DNA of 64,000 nt from contig NZ_LNBE01000004.1 in NCBI RefSeq assembly GCF_001445655.1, positions 1,054,001 through 1,118,000 on the forward strand. Direction: 5' to 3'. Positions 52,196-61,069 of this stretch are shown here, in pieces. Source of the DNA: Streptomyces roseifaciens (lineage in GTDB: Bacteria > Actinomycetota > Actinomycetes > Streptomycetales > Streptomycetaceae). Positions within the stretch are counted from its first letter, which is position 1. Each line of letters starts with the position of its first letter. A program made the translations under genes and the position numbers. The notes under the pieces are model-generated. The model searched no databases and was not told the origin of the DNA. It was given only the letters and a program-made list of their open reading frames with translations.

Positions 52196-53869
52196 TCATC
52201 GGCGCCCCGGCGGGGGCCCGGGCGGCGGAGGCGGAGGCTCCTCCGGCGGCGGCGCCCCGTAGCGGTATCCGCTGCCCCGGGGCCGGCGGGGCGGCGGCAG
52301 CGGCCGGCCCGTCTGCGTCGGCGCACTGGAGCGGTCGTCGAAGAGCGGGCGCTTGTACGGGTTGGTGTCGTCCCGCGCGGGACGCCGGTACGGGTTGGGG
52401 TCCTCCTGCCCGGGCCGCCCCGGCGAGGGACGGTACGGGCCGGGCGGCGCCGCCGCGGCCGGGTGGGCCGCAGCGGCCGCCTCCGGCCGCCCGAAGGCCA
52501 CCGCCCGCCGCCCCGCCGTGCCGGTCGCGCACGCGAGGAGACCCCCGAGCGCCCCGGCGGCGGCGCCCCACGCGGCGCCCAGCGCCAGCGCCATCGCCGC
52601 ATTGCCGCGCAGCTCCAGGCCCGCCCCGAAGGCGTCGAAGCCCAGCACCGACAGGCTCGCGTCCGCCTTCACCCGCGTCGCGAGCACCAGCAGCGGCAGG
52701 GCCAGGGCCGTCGCCACTCCCAGCGCCACGGCGCAGCGCGCGGCGAACGCCGTCGGCCCCAGGCCCTCCCGTGGCGCGCGGACCGCGGTGAGCACCCCGA
52801 CGCCCAGCATCATCAGCGCACAGGCGACGGCCAGCAGCCACACCGTGCTGTCGAGCTCGGCCAGCCGCCCCAGCGTGACCGCCTCCTCGGCCCGCGCGCT
52901 CAGCAGCTCGTCCAGCGGGGAGGGCAGCACCTTGGTCAGTGCGCCCGTGGCCGTGCCGCGCCAGGAGACGAACAGCCCCAGCGGCACCGCGAGGAACACC
53001 CCGTTCGGCGCCCCGAGCAGCGCGGCGCCGAAGATCCGCTTCGGCTGGTCGTCGCCGGCCGCCGCGTACGCCGCGGCGGCCACGCCCGCCGCCACCGCGA
53101 GGACCAGCACCGCGCACAGCGCCGAGACCGCGGGGCGCACGCCCCGGTGCAGCGCCTGCAGGCCGCGGGGGAGCGGGGCCCGGCGCGAGCCCAGCACCGC
53201 GATCAGCAGGATGCCCAGGACCCAGACGGCGCCCCCGAACAGCGAGGGCCCCGTCCGCACGCTGAAGCCGACGGCGGCCTTGGCGTCGGCCAGGCCGGCG
53301 AGCCGGTCCGGCAGCCCGCCCGCGATGTCCCCGACGTCGCCGATGCCCGGGATCACCAGCTTGGGGCCCCCTCCGCCCCCGCCGCCGTCCTTGCCGCCCC
53401 CCAGGCCCAGGCTGCTCCCGTCGATGGTGATCGAATCCTCCCCGGCCCAGGCGAGGCCGCCGAGCAGGAGCAGGAAGAGCACGATCACCGCGCCGGCCCG
53501 CGCGGCGAGCTCTCCGGCGCCGATCGTGGCACCGGCCCGGCGCAACGATCGCGCAAAGATCATTCCCAGCAACAGGGCGCCCGCCAGGCTCACTCCCAGT
53601 GGCGCGATATCGATGGCGGTGTGCGCCCCGGCGCCCTTCAGGCCGAATGCTTCAATATCCCCCGAAGGCGTGAGTGATCCACCTACGGCGAGCACGACGA
53701 CCGCCGCGGTCATCGGCCCCAGCGCGCCCGCCGTATCCGCACCGAGCAGGTGCAGCCCGAGCGCCGCTATCCCCGCCATGGCCAGAAAAGACCAGCTCAC
53801 AGCCGCAATCGACGTCAGCAACAACTCCGCCGGACGCACCCCGCGCCCGCCCCCGTCCACGGTCATCAC
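52196..53869 (-). CDS. Streptophobe-type multi-pass membrane protein
   Basis: A 557-residue protein with about ten to twelve helices and a Gly/Pro/Arg-rich cytoplasmic tail (RPSPGRPGQEDPNPYRRPARDDTNPYKR). The central segment IDGSSLGLGGGKDGGGGGGG lies in a long extracellular loop. It matches proteins named streptophobe in Streptomyces annotation, of unknown function. ATG 53869 or 53866. It diverges from the FHA-ABC exporter gene. The tail's repeated DxNPYxRP motif (twice) is a probable short interaction site. Confidence 0.8.
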   Translation of the reverse strand: MMTVDGGGRGVRPAELLLTSIAAVSWSFLAMAGIAALGLHLLGADTAGALGPMTAAVVVLAVGGSLTPSGDIEAFGLKGAGAHTAIDIAPLGVSLAGALLLGMIFARSLRRAGATIGAGELAARAGAVIVLFLLLLGGLAWAGEDSITIDGSSLGLGGGKDGGGGGGGPKLVIPGIGDVGDIAGGLPDRLAGLADAKAAVGFSVRTGPSLFGGAVWVLGILLIAVLGSRRAPLPRGLQALHRGVRPAVSALCAVLVLAVAAGVAAAAYAAAGDDQPKRIFGAALLGAPNGVFLAVPLGLFVSWRGTATGALTKVLPSPLDELLSARAEEAVTLGRLAELDSTVWLLAVACALMMLGVGVLTAVRAPREGLGPTAFAARCAVALGVATALALPLLVLATRVKADASLSVLGFDAFGAGLELRGNAAMALALGAAWGAAAGALGGLLACATGTAGRRAVAFGRPEAAAAAHPAAAAPPGPYRPSPGRPGQEDPNPYRRPARDDTNPYKRPLFDDRSSAPTQTGRPLPPPRRPRGSGYRYGAPPPEEPPPPPPGPPPGRR

Positions 53870-54096
53870 GGCCCCCCGTGCCGGTCTGCAGCCGGGCTAT
53901 TGCCCGGATGCGCATGATCCGTACGTATCCATGGCGGTAACCACTCTCAGGGTATGTTTCGGATCGGTCAACGGCGCCTGTTACACGGTCGCGGCAATCC
54001 CCGACTTTCGGTTCGGGGACTGTGCCTGAAATAGTTCCTCCCGATGTTCGCCATCCCTAGACTCCCTGATGCAGGGGGCTCATCGGGGGACAAGTA

Positions 54097-56715
54097 GTGG
54101 GGCATGGAGTGCCGGAACTCGTACTGGAATTGAATGGACAGACCTGGACGCTCGATCCGTCCAGGTCCTACACCCTCGGGCGGGATCCGCAGGGTGACAT
54201 GGTGCTGCAGGACGCCCGCGTCTCGTGGCGGCACGCCACCGTACGGTGGGAGGGCCGCAGTTGGGTCATCGAGGACCACGGCAGCACCAACGGCACGTAC
54301 GTGCAGGGCCAGCGGATCCACCACATGGAGATCGGCCCCGGCTCGACGGTGCACCTGGGCAATGCGACGGACGGCCCGCGGCTGAACCTGAGCGCCGGTG
54401 CCGCCGGCGCCGGGGCCGGCGTCCCGGCCGCGGACCTCTACAGCGCGCAGACCGCCATGGCCGCGCCGCTGCACCAGGCTCCGCCGCAGCACACGCCGCA
54501 CCAGCCGCCGCAGCACCAGCAGCCCGGCGCCTGGCAGCAGCCGGGGCAGTACCAGCAGCACCCGCAGCAGCCTCAGCAGCACCAGCAGCCCGGCGGCTGG
54601 CAGCAGCCCCCGCAGCAGGCGTACGTCCCCCAGCAGCCGGGACCCGGCGCGCACCAGCCCCCGGCGCACGGCGGCACGCCCTCGCAGGGCGGCGCCCCGC
54701 CCGTCTACGGCGACCGCAGCCCGACCAGCTTCCACCAGATGGCCGTCGGCCGCGGCACGATGCGCATCGGTCGTGCCCTGGAGAACGAGCTGGTCGTCTC
54801 CGACCTCCAGGTCTCCCGGCACCACGCCGAGTTCCGCTCCACCGGCGACGGCCGCTTCGAGATCGTCGACCTCGGCAGCCACAACGGCACCTACGTCAAC
54901 GGTCAGCCGGTCCGCCAGCAGATCATCGGCCCCAACGACATCGTCGGTGTCGGTCACTCCACCTTCCGCCTGGTCGGCGACCGGCTGGAGGAGTTCGTCG
55001 ACACCGGCGACGTCTCCTTCTCCGCCCGCCACCTGACGGTCACCGTCGACGGCGGCAAGCAGATCCTCAAGGACGTCTCCTTCGGCGTCCCCGAGAAGTC
55101 GCTGATCGCCGTCATCGGCCCCTCCGGCTCCGGCAAGTCCACCCTCCTCAAGGCGCTCACCGGCTACCGGCCCGCCAACGAGGGCGACGTCCTCTACGAC
55201 AACCGGAATCTCTACAAGCAGTTCGCCGAGCTGCGCCAGCGCATCGGCCTCGTCCCGCAGGACGACATCCTGCACAAGGAGCTCACCGTCCGGAAGGCGC
55301 TGCGCTACGCGGCGAAGCTCCGCTTCCCCGGTGACACCGCGGCCTCCGAGCGCGAGGCCCGGATAGACGAGGTGCTGCGCGAGCTCAAGCTCGACATCCA
55401 CAAGGACAAGAAGGTCACCGCCCTCTCCGGCGGCCAGCGCAAGCGCGTCTCGGTGGCCCTGGAGCTGCTGACCAAGCCCTCGCTGATCTTCCTGGACGAG
55501 CCCACCTCCGGCCTCGACCCGGGCATGGACCGCGACGTCATGCAGCTGCTGCGCGGCCTCGCGGACGACGGCCGCACGGTCCTGGTGGTCACCCACTCCG
55601 TCGCCGAGCTCGCGCTCTGCGACAAGCTGCTCGTCATGGCCCCCGGCGGTTCCGTCGCCTACTTCGGCCCCCCGGAGGAAGCGCTCAACTTCTTCGGCTA
55701 CGAGACCTGGGCGGACGTCTTCTCGGCCTTCGAGAACTACCGCGACTACGACTGGTCGGGCCGCTGGCGCGGCTCGCAGCACTACCAGATGTACGCGGCC
55801 GACATCGACGCCGTCGCCCCGCAGTCGGTGCACGTCCAGCCGCAGATGGTGCGCCCGCCGAAGGCCCAGAGCTGGGGCTCCCAGCTGTGGACGCTGATGC
55901 GCCGCTACGTCTCCGTCATCGCCTCGGACCGCGGCTTCATGGCCCTGATGCTGCTCCTCCCGGCCGTCCTCGGCGGTGTCAGCACGGTGATCCCGTCCGA
56001 CTTCGGCCTCGGCCCGGCGACCAAGGGGCACTTCAACCAGGACGCCGGCACGATCATGCTGATCCTCGCGGTCGGCATGTGCTTCTCCGGTGCCGCCAAC
56101 TCCGTCCGTGAGCTGATCAAGGAACGGGTGATCTACGAACGGGAACGGGCCGTCGGCCTGTCCCGCTCCGCGTACCTGATGTCCAAGGTGGTCGTCCTCG
56201 GCATGATCACCGCGGTGCAGGGTGCCCTCATCTGCGCCATCGGCTTCTCGGTCCGCAAGCTGCCGGAGAACGGCCTGGTCTTCAAGGCGGCGCCCGCCCT
56301 CGAGCTCTGCCTGGTGATCATCGCCCTGGGCTTCACCTGCATGATGATCGGCCTGGTCATCTCCGCGCTGGTGAAGACCTCCGAGAAGACCATGCCGCTG
56401 CTGGTCATGTTCGCGATCGTCCAGGTCGTCTTCACCGGCATCCTGTTCAAGATCTACGACTCGCCGGGCATCGAGCAGTTCGCCTGGCTGATGCCGGCCC
56501 GCTGGGCCATCGCCGGCGTCGGCACCACGCTGGACCTCTCGCACGTCATGGCCCCGTTCGACAAGACCAGGCCCCCCAAGCTCGACCCGCTCTGGGAGCA
56601 CACCGCCACCCAGTGGACGATCGACATCGTGGCCCTGATCGTCATCGGCGTCGCCTGTGGCTTCGCAGTCGCACGTTTGCTGCGCCGCCACGAGCCGGAG
56701 GTCATGCGCAAGTAG
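54097..56715 (+). CDS. ABC exporter with two FHA domains (Rv1747-like)
   Basis: An 872-residue half-transporter of ABCG layout. FHA domain 1 spans residues 5-95 (YTLGRDPQGDMVLQDARVSWRHATV, DHGSTNGTYV). A Gln/Pro/His-rich linker of about 100 residues follows, then FHA domain 2 at about 210-300 (IGRALENELVVSDLQVSRHHAEF, SHNGTYVNG). The ATPase has Walker A GPSGSGKST near 341 and LSGGQRKR near 443. A six-helix ABC2 permease runs to the end. FHA domains bind phosphothreonine, implying Ser/Thr-kinase control. Substrate unknown. GTG 54097; GTG 54109 is possible. Confidence 0.92.
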   Translation: MGHGVPELVLELNGQTWTLDPSRSYTLGRDPQGDMVLQDARVSWRHATVRWEGRSWVIEDHGSTNGTYVQGQRIHHMEIGPGSTVHLGNATDGPRLNLSAGAAGAGAGVPAADLYSAQTAMAAPLHQAPPQHTPHQPPQHQQPGAWQQPGQYQQHPQQPQQHQQPGGWQQPPQQAYVPQQPGPGAHQPPAHGGTPSQGGAPPVYGDRSPTSFHQMAVGRGTMRIGRALENELVVSDLQVSRHHAEFRSTGDGRFEIVDLGSHNGTYVNGQPVRQQIIGPNDIVGVGHSTFRLVGDRLEEFVDTGDVSFSARHLTVTVDGGKQILKDVSFGVPEKSLIAVIGPSGSGKSTLLKALTGYRPANEGDVLYDNRNLYKQFAELRQRIGLVPQDDILHKELTVRKALRYAAKLRFPGDTAASEREARIDEVLRELKLDIHKDKKVTALSGGQRKRVSVALELLTKPSLIFLDEPTSGLDPGMDRDVMQLLRGLADDGRTVLVVTHSVAELALCDKLLVMAPGGSVAYFGPPEEALNFFGYETWADVFSAFENYRDYDWSGRWRGSQHYQMYAADIDAVAPQSVHVQPQMVRPPKAQSWGSQLWTLMRRYVSVIASDRGFMALMLLLPAVLGGVSTVIPSDFGLGPATKGHFNQDAGTIMLILAVGMCFSGAANSVRELIKERVIYERERAVGLSRSAYLMSKVVVLGMITAVQGALICAIGFSVRKLPENGLVFKAAPALELCLVIIALGFTCMMIGLVISALVKTSEKTMPLLVMFAIVQVVFTGILFKIYDSPGIEQFAWLMPARWAIAGVGTTLDLSHVMAPFDKTRPPKLDPLWEHTATQWTIDIVALIVIGVACGFAVARLLRRHEPEVMRK

Positions 56716-56732
56716 TCCCGCGCCCCGCCCCG

Positions 56733-56781
56733 CATACGCCGAAGGGCGGCACCCGCGCCGGGTGCCGCCCTTCGGCGTATG
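56733..56781. terminator. Bidirectional terminator after the FHA exporter
   Basis: A perfect 22-bp stem beginning CATACGCCGAAGGGCGGCAC with a GCGCC loop, between the stops of the convergent exporter and transglycosylase genes. Confidence 0.92.
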
Positions 56782-56802
56782 TCGCTGTCCGCGCTCTCGG
56801 CC

Positions 56803-57510
56803 TTAGTAGGCGGAGTTCACGTTGTCCATGGAGCCGTAGACCTTCCACGCGTAGTTGCACGCGGCGGTGATGTTGGCGACCGGGTCGTAGATGTCCCAGG
56901 AGGTGCCCTCGACGTGGTACGCCTTGAAGGTCGGGTCGATCACCTGGAGCAGGCCCTTGGAGGGGATGCCCTTGGCGGCGTTGGAGTCCCAGAGGTTGAT
57001 GGCCTTCGGGTTGCCGGTCGACTCCCGCATGATGTTGCGGTGGATGCCGTTGTAGGAGCCCGGGATGCCCTTGGCCTTCATGACGTCGAGGGCTTCCTTG
57101 ATCCAGCCGTCGAGGTTGTCGGCGTAGGTCTTCGGGGCCGGCGCGGCGGGCGCGGCCTGGACCGGCTTGCGCTCCTGGGAACGGCTCGCGGCCTCCTTCT
57201 CGGCGCGCTCCTTGTCGGCCTTCGCCTTGGCGGCGGCCTCGGCGTCGGCCTTCTTCTTGGCCTCGGCCTGGGCCTGCGCCTGCTTGGCGGCGTTGTCGGC
57301 CTGCTTGGTGAGCTGCTCCTGCTGCTCCTGGTGGCCGAAGGCCTCCGCGCTCCACGCGACGGGCTTGACGGCGATGGGCTGCTTCTCCGCGTCGGCGGAG
57401 CCCGGTATCGCGGCGAACGTCAGAGCGGCGACGCCCGCAGCGGCGATGCCGGCGGCGGAGAACTTCTGGACCTTGGACAGGCGGCTATAACCAGAGATGG
57501 GGGAGCGCAT
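56803..57510 (-). CDS. Secreted lytic transglycosylase (SLT domain)
   Basis: A 235-residue secreted protein. Signal peptide: RLSKVQKFSAAGIAAAGVAALTFAAIPGSADA. An Ala/Lys/Glu-rich coiled-coil spacer (about 60-120) follows. The C-terminal SLT-like domain has the catalytic Glu in NIMRESTGNPKAINLWDSNA and GIPSKGLLQVIDPTFKAY. It should cleave peptidoglycan glycan chains in growth or resuscitation. ATG 57510. A predicted promoter lies at 57607-57635. Domain length is short, as for Rpf-like and SLT-lite secreted enzymes. Confidence 0.9.
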   Translation of the reverse strand: MRSPISGYSRLSKVQKFSAAGIAAAGVAALTFAAIPGSADAEKQPIAVKPVAWSAEAFGHQEQQEQLTKQADNAAKQAQAQAEAKKKADAEAAAKAKADKERAEKEAASRSQERKPVQAAPAAPAPKTYADNLDGWIKEALDVMKAKGIPGSYNGIHRNIMRESTGNPKAINLWDSNAAKGIPSKGLLQVIDPTFKAYHVEGTSWDIYDPVANITAACNYAWKVYGSMDNVNSAY

Positions 57511-57606
57511 GCTGAGGGGAACCTTCCGATCGCACGAAGTCGCAGTGGCCCGGAGCGGCGCGAATGAGCGCCGCGTCTCGATCGACGGCGCCGTGCGACG
57601 GGAGAA

Positions 57607-57635
57607 TTCTTAGCGGCCGCAAAATGCTGTGGCAA
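57607..57635 (-). promoter_or_regulatory. Vegetative-type promoter of the transglycosylase gene
   Basis: Minus strand: -35 TTGCCA (57635-57630), 17-bp spacer, -10 TAAGAA followed by T (57612-57606). The spacing is ideal, and the start would lie near 57600, giving a 5' UTR of about 90 nt. Confidence 0.6.
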
Positions 57636-57784
57636 AGGCGTGACGTACTACCCGGCTTCGTTGCCGAGGGTGCTGCGGGGAGGGGCAAAGGGAAGGTCAA
57701 AAGGGCCCCTGCCACCCGCTTACGCCGGTTTTATGCGCCCACTAGGCAAGGTCGTAGGTGACGTGCGTCCTATGTGCGGGGTCA

Positions 57785-57813
57785 CACCGGGCGAGCGCTC
57801 CCGTCGCCCGGTG
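57785..57813. terminator. Terminator of the nitroreductase gene
   Basis: Perfect 9-nt arms CACCGGGCG and CGCCCGGTG, 36 bases past the minus-strand nitroreductase stop. Confidence 0.6.
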
Positions 57814-57848
57814 CGACCGGTTCCGCACACAGCGTTCCCGTTCTGGGC

Positions 57849-58547
57849 TCAGACCTCCACCAGCACCTGATCGAGGCTCTTGCGCACCAGGTCCGGCACC
57901 CGGCAGTCGTCCGACGGATAGCCGACGGGGATCACCGCGAACGCCTTCTCGTTCACCGGACGGCCCAGCGCCTCGGACAGGAAACGCATCGGGCTCGGCG
58001 TGTGCACCAGGGCGGCGAGCCCCGACAGGTGCAGCGCGGACAGCAGCATCCCGACCGCGATGCCGACCGACTCGTCCACGTAGTAGTGCTTGCGCTTCTC
58101 CCCGTCCTCGCCGAGCCAGTACCGCTGCTGGAAGACCACGATCAGCGCGGGCGCGTCCGTCAGGTGCGGCTTGACCTCGTCCGTGCCCAGCGGCCGCAGG
58201 GCCGCCAGCCACTCCTCGCCCAGCCGGCCCGCGTACGAGAGCTGTTCCTCCTCCTCCGCGGCGGCACGGATGCGCCGCCGCACCCCGGGGTCCTTCACCA
58301 GGACGAAGGTCCACGGCTGCTGGTGCGCCCCGGAGGGCGCGGTGGCCGCGCACGCGATGGCGTCCCGGACCACCTGGTCCGGCACCGGATCGGCGGAGAA
58401 CTGCCGCACCGTCCGCCGCCCGTCCATCCGCTCGCGCAGCTCGGCGGCGCGGGCGAGGGACTCCTGGACGGGCATCCGCCGGGGCCGGTAGGGCACGGGC
58501 CGGTAGGGCTCACCGTGGGTGGGTGTCCACTGGGTTGGTATAGACAT
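57849..58547 (-). CDS. Nitroreductase family protein (FMN-dependent)
   Basis: About 232 residues. The nitroreductase fold opens MDGRRTVRQFSADPVPDQVVRDAIACAATAPSGAHQQPWTFVLV (phosphate-binding Arg and Ser/Gly). ESVGIAVGMLLSALHLSGLAALVHTPSPMRFLSEALGRP completes the flavin-binding half. The reduction target is unknown; it may be a BluB-type relative, but the BluB lid motif is not visible, so a lower-ligand (DMB) function is not claimed. ATG 58547 lacks a clear ribosome site. Confidence 0.88.
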   Translation of the reverse strand: MSIPTQWTPTHGEPYRPVPYRPRRMPVQESLARAAELRERMDGRRTVRQFSADPVPDQVVRDAIACAATAPSGAHQQPWTFVLVKDPGVRRRIRAAAEEEEQLSYAGRLGEEWLAALRPLGTDEVKPHLTDAPALIVVFQQRYWLGEDGEKRKHYYVDESVGIAVGMLLSALHLSGLAALVHTPSPMRFLSEALGRPVNEKAFAVIPVGYPSDDCRVPDLVRKSLDQVLVEV

Positions 58548-58667
58548 GGCAAGTACATGCCCACGGGAGGGCGGGCAGCCACCCGACCACGGGCCTAAGC
58601 CGAACGACCCAGGCCCGGCCACCGCCGGCCTGATCCCCGGCCCCGCGGGCCTCGCTACCGTAAAGCC

Positions 58668-59846
58668 ATGACCAATGGCCCCCGCTCCGGCCTCACCGCC
58701 GTGAGCACCGCACTCCTCGCCATGAGCAGACACCTGCAGGTGCACGACGTCCTGAAGACGATCGTCGTCTCCGCCCGGGAGCTGCTGGACGCCCGGTACG
58801 CGGCCCTCGGCGTCCCGGACGACCACGGCGGCTTCGCCCAGTTCGTCGTCGACGGGGTCAGCGACGAGCAGTGGAAGGCCATCGGCCCTTTGCCCCGCCA
58901 GCACGGCGTCCTCGCCGCGATGATCCAGCACGCGACCCCCGAGCGCCTCGCCGACGTCCGCTCGGACCCCCGCTTCGGCGGCTGGCCCGCCGCCCACCCC
59001 GACATGCGCGATTTCATCGGCATGCCGGTCGCGGACGGCGACGAGGTCCTCGGCGCGCTCTTCCTCGCGAACAAGAAGCGCCCCGCCCGCCCCGGCGAGC
59101 CGCCCTGCGGCCTCGAGGAGGCCGGCCGCACCTGCGGCTTCACCGCGGAGGACGAGGAGCTGCTGAGCGTGCTCGCCCAGCACGCGGCCATAGCCCTCAC
59201 CAACGCCCGCCTCTACGAGCGCAGCCGCGAGCTGACCATCGCCGAGGAGCGCGCCCGCCTCTCCCACGAGCTGCACGACGCCGTCGCCCAGAAGCTCTTC
59301 TCGCTGCGGCTGACCGCCCAGGCCGCCGCCGCGCTCGTCGACCGCGACCCCGCCCGGGCCAAGGAGGAGCTCCACGAGGCCGCACGGCTCGCCGCGGAGG
59401 CAACCGACGAGCTGCGGGCCGCGGTCGTGGAGCTGCGGCCCGCAGGGCTGGACGAGGACGGCCTCGTCGCGACCCTGCGCACCCAGGTCCAGGTCCTCGA
59501 CCGGGCCCACAGCGCCAAGGTCACCTTCGCCTCCCACGGCGTACGGGCCCTCCCGGCCGCCCAGGAGGAGGCCCTGCTGCGCGTGGCCCAGGAGGCCCTG
59601 CACAACGCCCTGCGCCACTCCGGAGCGGGCCGCGTCCAGGTCACCCTCACCCGCGCGGGCCAGGGCGCGGCGCTGTGCGTCGCCGACGACGGCTGCGGCT
59701 TCGAGCCCGAGGCCGTCCGCCGGGCCGGGCGCCACCTCGGCCTCGTGTCGATGCGGGACCGCGCCAGCGGCGTCGGCGGCAGTCTGACCGTTACCTCGGA
59801 GCCCGGGATGGGCACCGCGATCGAGATGGAGGTGCCCGGTGGCTGA
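58668..59846 (+). CDS. GAF-domain sensor histidine kinase (NarL partner)
   Basis: A 392-residue soluble kinase. GAF domain around residues 10-185 (LLAMSRHLQVHDVLKTIVVSARELLDARYAALGVPDDHG). The DHp helix has the phosphoacceptor His in RLSHELHDAVAQKLFSLRL near residue 205, and the catalytic domain has EALLRVAQEALHNALRHSGA and DDGCGFEP near 345. It has no membrane segment, so GAF senses an intracellular signal. The stop overlaps the response regulator by eight bases. Confidence 0.92.
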   Translation: MTNGPRSGLTAVSTALLAMSRHLQVHDVLKTIVVSARELLDARYAALGVPDDHGGFAQFVVDGVSDEQWKAIGPLPRQHGVLAAMIQHATPERLADVRSDPRFGGWPAAHPDMRDFIGMPVADGDEVLGALFLANKKRPARPGEPPCGLEEAGRTCGFTAEDEELLSVLAQHAAIALTNARLYERSRELTIAEERARLSHELHDAVAQKLFSLRLTAQAAAALVDRDPARAKEELHEAARLAAEATDELRAAVVELRPAGLDEDGLVATLRTQVQVLDRAHSAKVTFASHGVRALPAAQEEALLRVAQEALHNALRHSGAGRVQVTLTRAGQGAALCVADDGCGFEPEAVRRAGRHLGLVSMRDRASGVGGSLTVTSEPGMGTAIEMEVPGG

Positions 59847-60486
59847 AGGCGTGATTCGCGTGGTGCTGGTGGACGACCACCAGGTGGTCCGCAGGGGCCT
59901 GCGCACCTTCCTGGAGGTCCAGGACGACATCGAGGTGGTGGGGGAGGCGGCGGACGGCGCGGAGGGCGTCGAGCGTACGGAGGAGCTGCGCCCGGACGTC
60001 GTCCTCATGGACGTGAAGATGCCCGGGACCGACGGGATCGAGGCGCTGCGCCGGCTGCGGGAGCTGGAGAACCCCGCCCGGGTGCTGATCGTCACCAGCT
60101 TCACCGAGCAGCGCACGGTCATCCCGGCCCTGCGCGCGGGGGCGGCGGGCTACGTCTACAAGGACGTGGACCCCGACGCCCTGGCGGGCGCGATCCGCTC
60201 GGTGCACGCGGGTCACGTCCTGCTGCAGCCCGAGGTGGCGGGGGCGCTGCTGTCGCAGGAGGAGGCCGGGGGCGTGGGCCAGGGGCGGGGCAACGCGCTG
60301 ACCGAGCGGGAGCGGGAGGTGCTGGCGCTGATCGCGGACGGCCGTTCGAACCGGGAGATCGCCCGCGCGCTGGTGCTCTCGGAGAAGACCGTCAAGACCC
60401 ACGTGTCGAACATTCTGATGAAGCTGGATCTCGCCGACCGGACGCAGGCGGCGCTGTGGGCCGTCCGACATGGGATCGGAGCCTGA
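59839..60486 (+). CDS. NarL/LuxR-family response regulator
   Basis: A 215-residue regulator. Receiver: RVVLVDDHQVVRRGLRTFLE with phosphoacceptor Asp in VVLMDVKMPG near residue 56 and Lys in VYKDVDPDAL. The output domain is the LuxR helix-turn-helix LTEREREVLALIADGRSNREIARALVLSEKTVKTHVSNILMKL. GTG start 59839 inside the kinase gene. It is the natural regulator candidate for the chaplin genes directly downstream. Confidence 0.96.
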   Translation: MAEGVIRVVLVDDHQVVRRGLRTFLEVQDDIEVVGEAADGAEGVERTEELRPDVVLMDVKMPGTDGIEALRRLRELENPARVLIVTSFTEQRTVIPALRAGAAGYVYKDVDPDALAGAIRSVHAGHVLLQPEVAGALLSQEEAGGVGQGRGNALTEREREVLALIADGRSNREIARALVLSEKTVKTHVSNILMKLDLADRTQAALWAVRHGIGA

Positions 60487-60510
60487 CCGGCACGGGCCCG
60501 CGGCAAAGCG

Positions 60511-60530
60511 GAACGTCGCGTTCTGATCAG
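60511..60530 (+). promoter_or_regulatory. Inverted repeat upstream of the first chaplin
   Basis: GAACGTCGCGTTC (60511-60523) is a 5-bp inverted repeat with TCG centre, directly followed by the palindrome CTGATCAG. It lies 120 bp before the first chaplin, a plausible operator for the adjacent response regulator. Confidence 0.4.
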
Positions 60531-60649
60531 AGATTCATACGACCGTGTGGTGGTCGCCCCGGCCCCGCAACCCGAATGGCCGCGGCCCGTTCTCCATGGC
60601 GTACCGCGGCGGCTGGCCGTGGCAACGCCCTAGGAAGGTCATAAGAAGA

Positions 60650-60889
60650 GTGAAGAACATGAAGAAGGCCGCAGTCATCACCATCGCCGCCGGCGGTCTC
60701 GCCCTCGCCGGTGCCGGTGCCGCCTCTGCGCACGCCCAGGCCGACGGCACGGCGAAGAACTCCCCGGGTGTCGCCTCCGGCAACGTCGTCCAGGTTCCGG
60801 TGAAGGTCGGCGCGAACCTCTGCGGCAACACCATCAGCATCGTCGGCGTTCTCAACCCCGCCGCCGGCAACCTCTGCGTCAACAAGTAA
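60650..60889 (+). CDS. Short chaplin
   Basis: A 79-residue secreted protein. Signal peptide KKAAVITIAAGGLALAGAGAASA, then a single chaplin domain: SPGVASGNVVQVPVKVGANLCGNTISIVGVLNPAAGNLCVN. The Cys pair and the GN-x-I-Q-V-P pattern match the short chaplins (ChpD-H type) that self-assemble into the amyloid-like hydrophobic coat of aerial hyphae. GTG 60650 gives the usual MKNMKKAA start; ATG 60659 is possible. A CCTGCCCGG hairpin follows. Confidence 0.92.
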   Translation: MKNMKKAAVITIAAGGLALAGAGAASAHAQADGTAKNSPGVASGNVVQVPVKVGANLCGNTISIVGVLNPAAGNLCVNK

Positions 60890-60903
60890 TACCGGTGCAT
60901 CCC

Positions 60904-60938
60904 GCCTGCCCGGCGCGCCCTGCATAGCCCGGGCAGGC
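60904..60938. terminator. Hairpin after the first chaplin gene
   Basis: Arms GCCTGCCCGG and CCGGGCAGGC around a 15-nt loop, 15 bases past the stop. A second stem (CACCGCCGA / TCGGCGGTG, 60969-60997) lies further on. Confidence 0.65.
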
Positions 60939-61069
60939 GTGGGCGAGCAATCGTCCGAACGAGGGCAACACCGCCGATGGCCGTGCCGTCGGCGGTGCGC
61001 TGGCGTTCATCACTACGCGACCCCGCGGCTGGGGCCGCCGAGAACGTCAGCAGAAGGAAGACCCTCACC

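Larger units (their letters stand above)
57511..57848. other. 338-bp intergenic region with transglycosylase promoter
   Basis: Holds the promoter described separately, a GCGGCGCG / CGCGCCGC-type inverted repeat near 57554-57575 in the likely 5' UTR, and a 9-bp hairpin (57785-57813) that should end the nitroreductase transcript. No gene is visible. The 5' UTR is long (about 90 nt) but I find no c-di-AMP riboswitch motif. Confidence 0.6.

Noticed and set aside
53968..56691. Long minus-strand open frame antisense to the FHA exporter
   Set aside because: Repetitive Gly/Val/Asp/Arg composition and complete overlap with a convincingly identified exporter; shadow frame.
57511..57700. c-di-AMP (ydaO) riboswitch upstream of the lytic transglycosylase
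   Set aside because: Such riboswitches often precede Streptomyces peptidoglycan hydrolases, but the conserved GGGGGAACC and GGGTGAATC blocks are not in the right strand or order here.
57849..58547. BluB-type lower-ligand synthase linked to the cobalamin genes
   Set aside because: The protein is a nitroreductase fold member, but BluB-specific features are not visible and it is 46 kb from the cob block.
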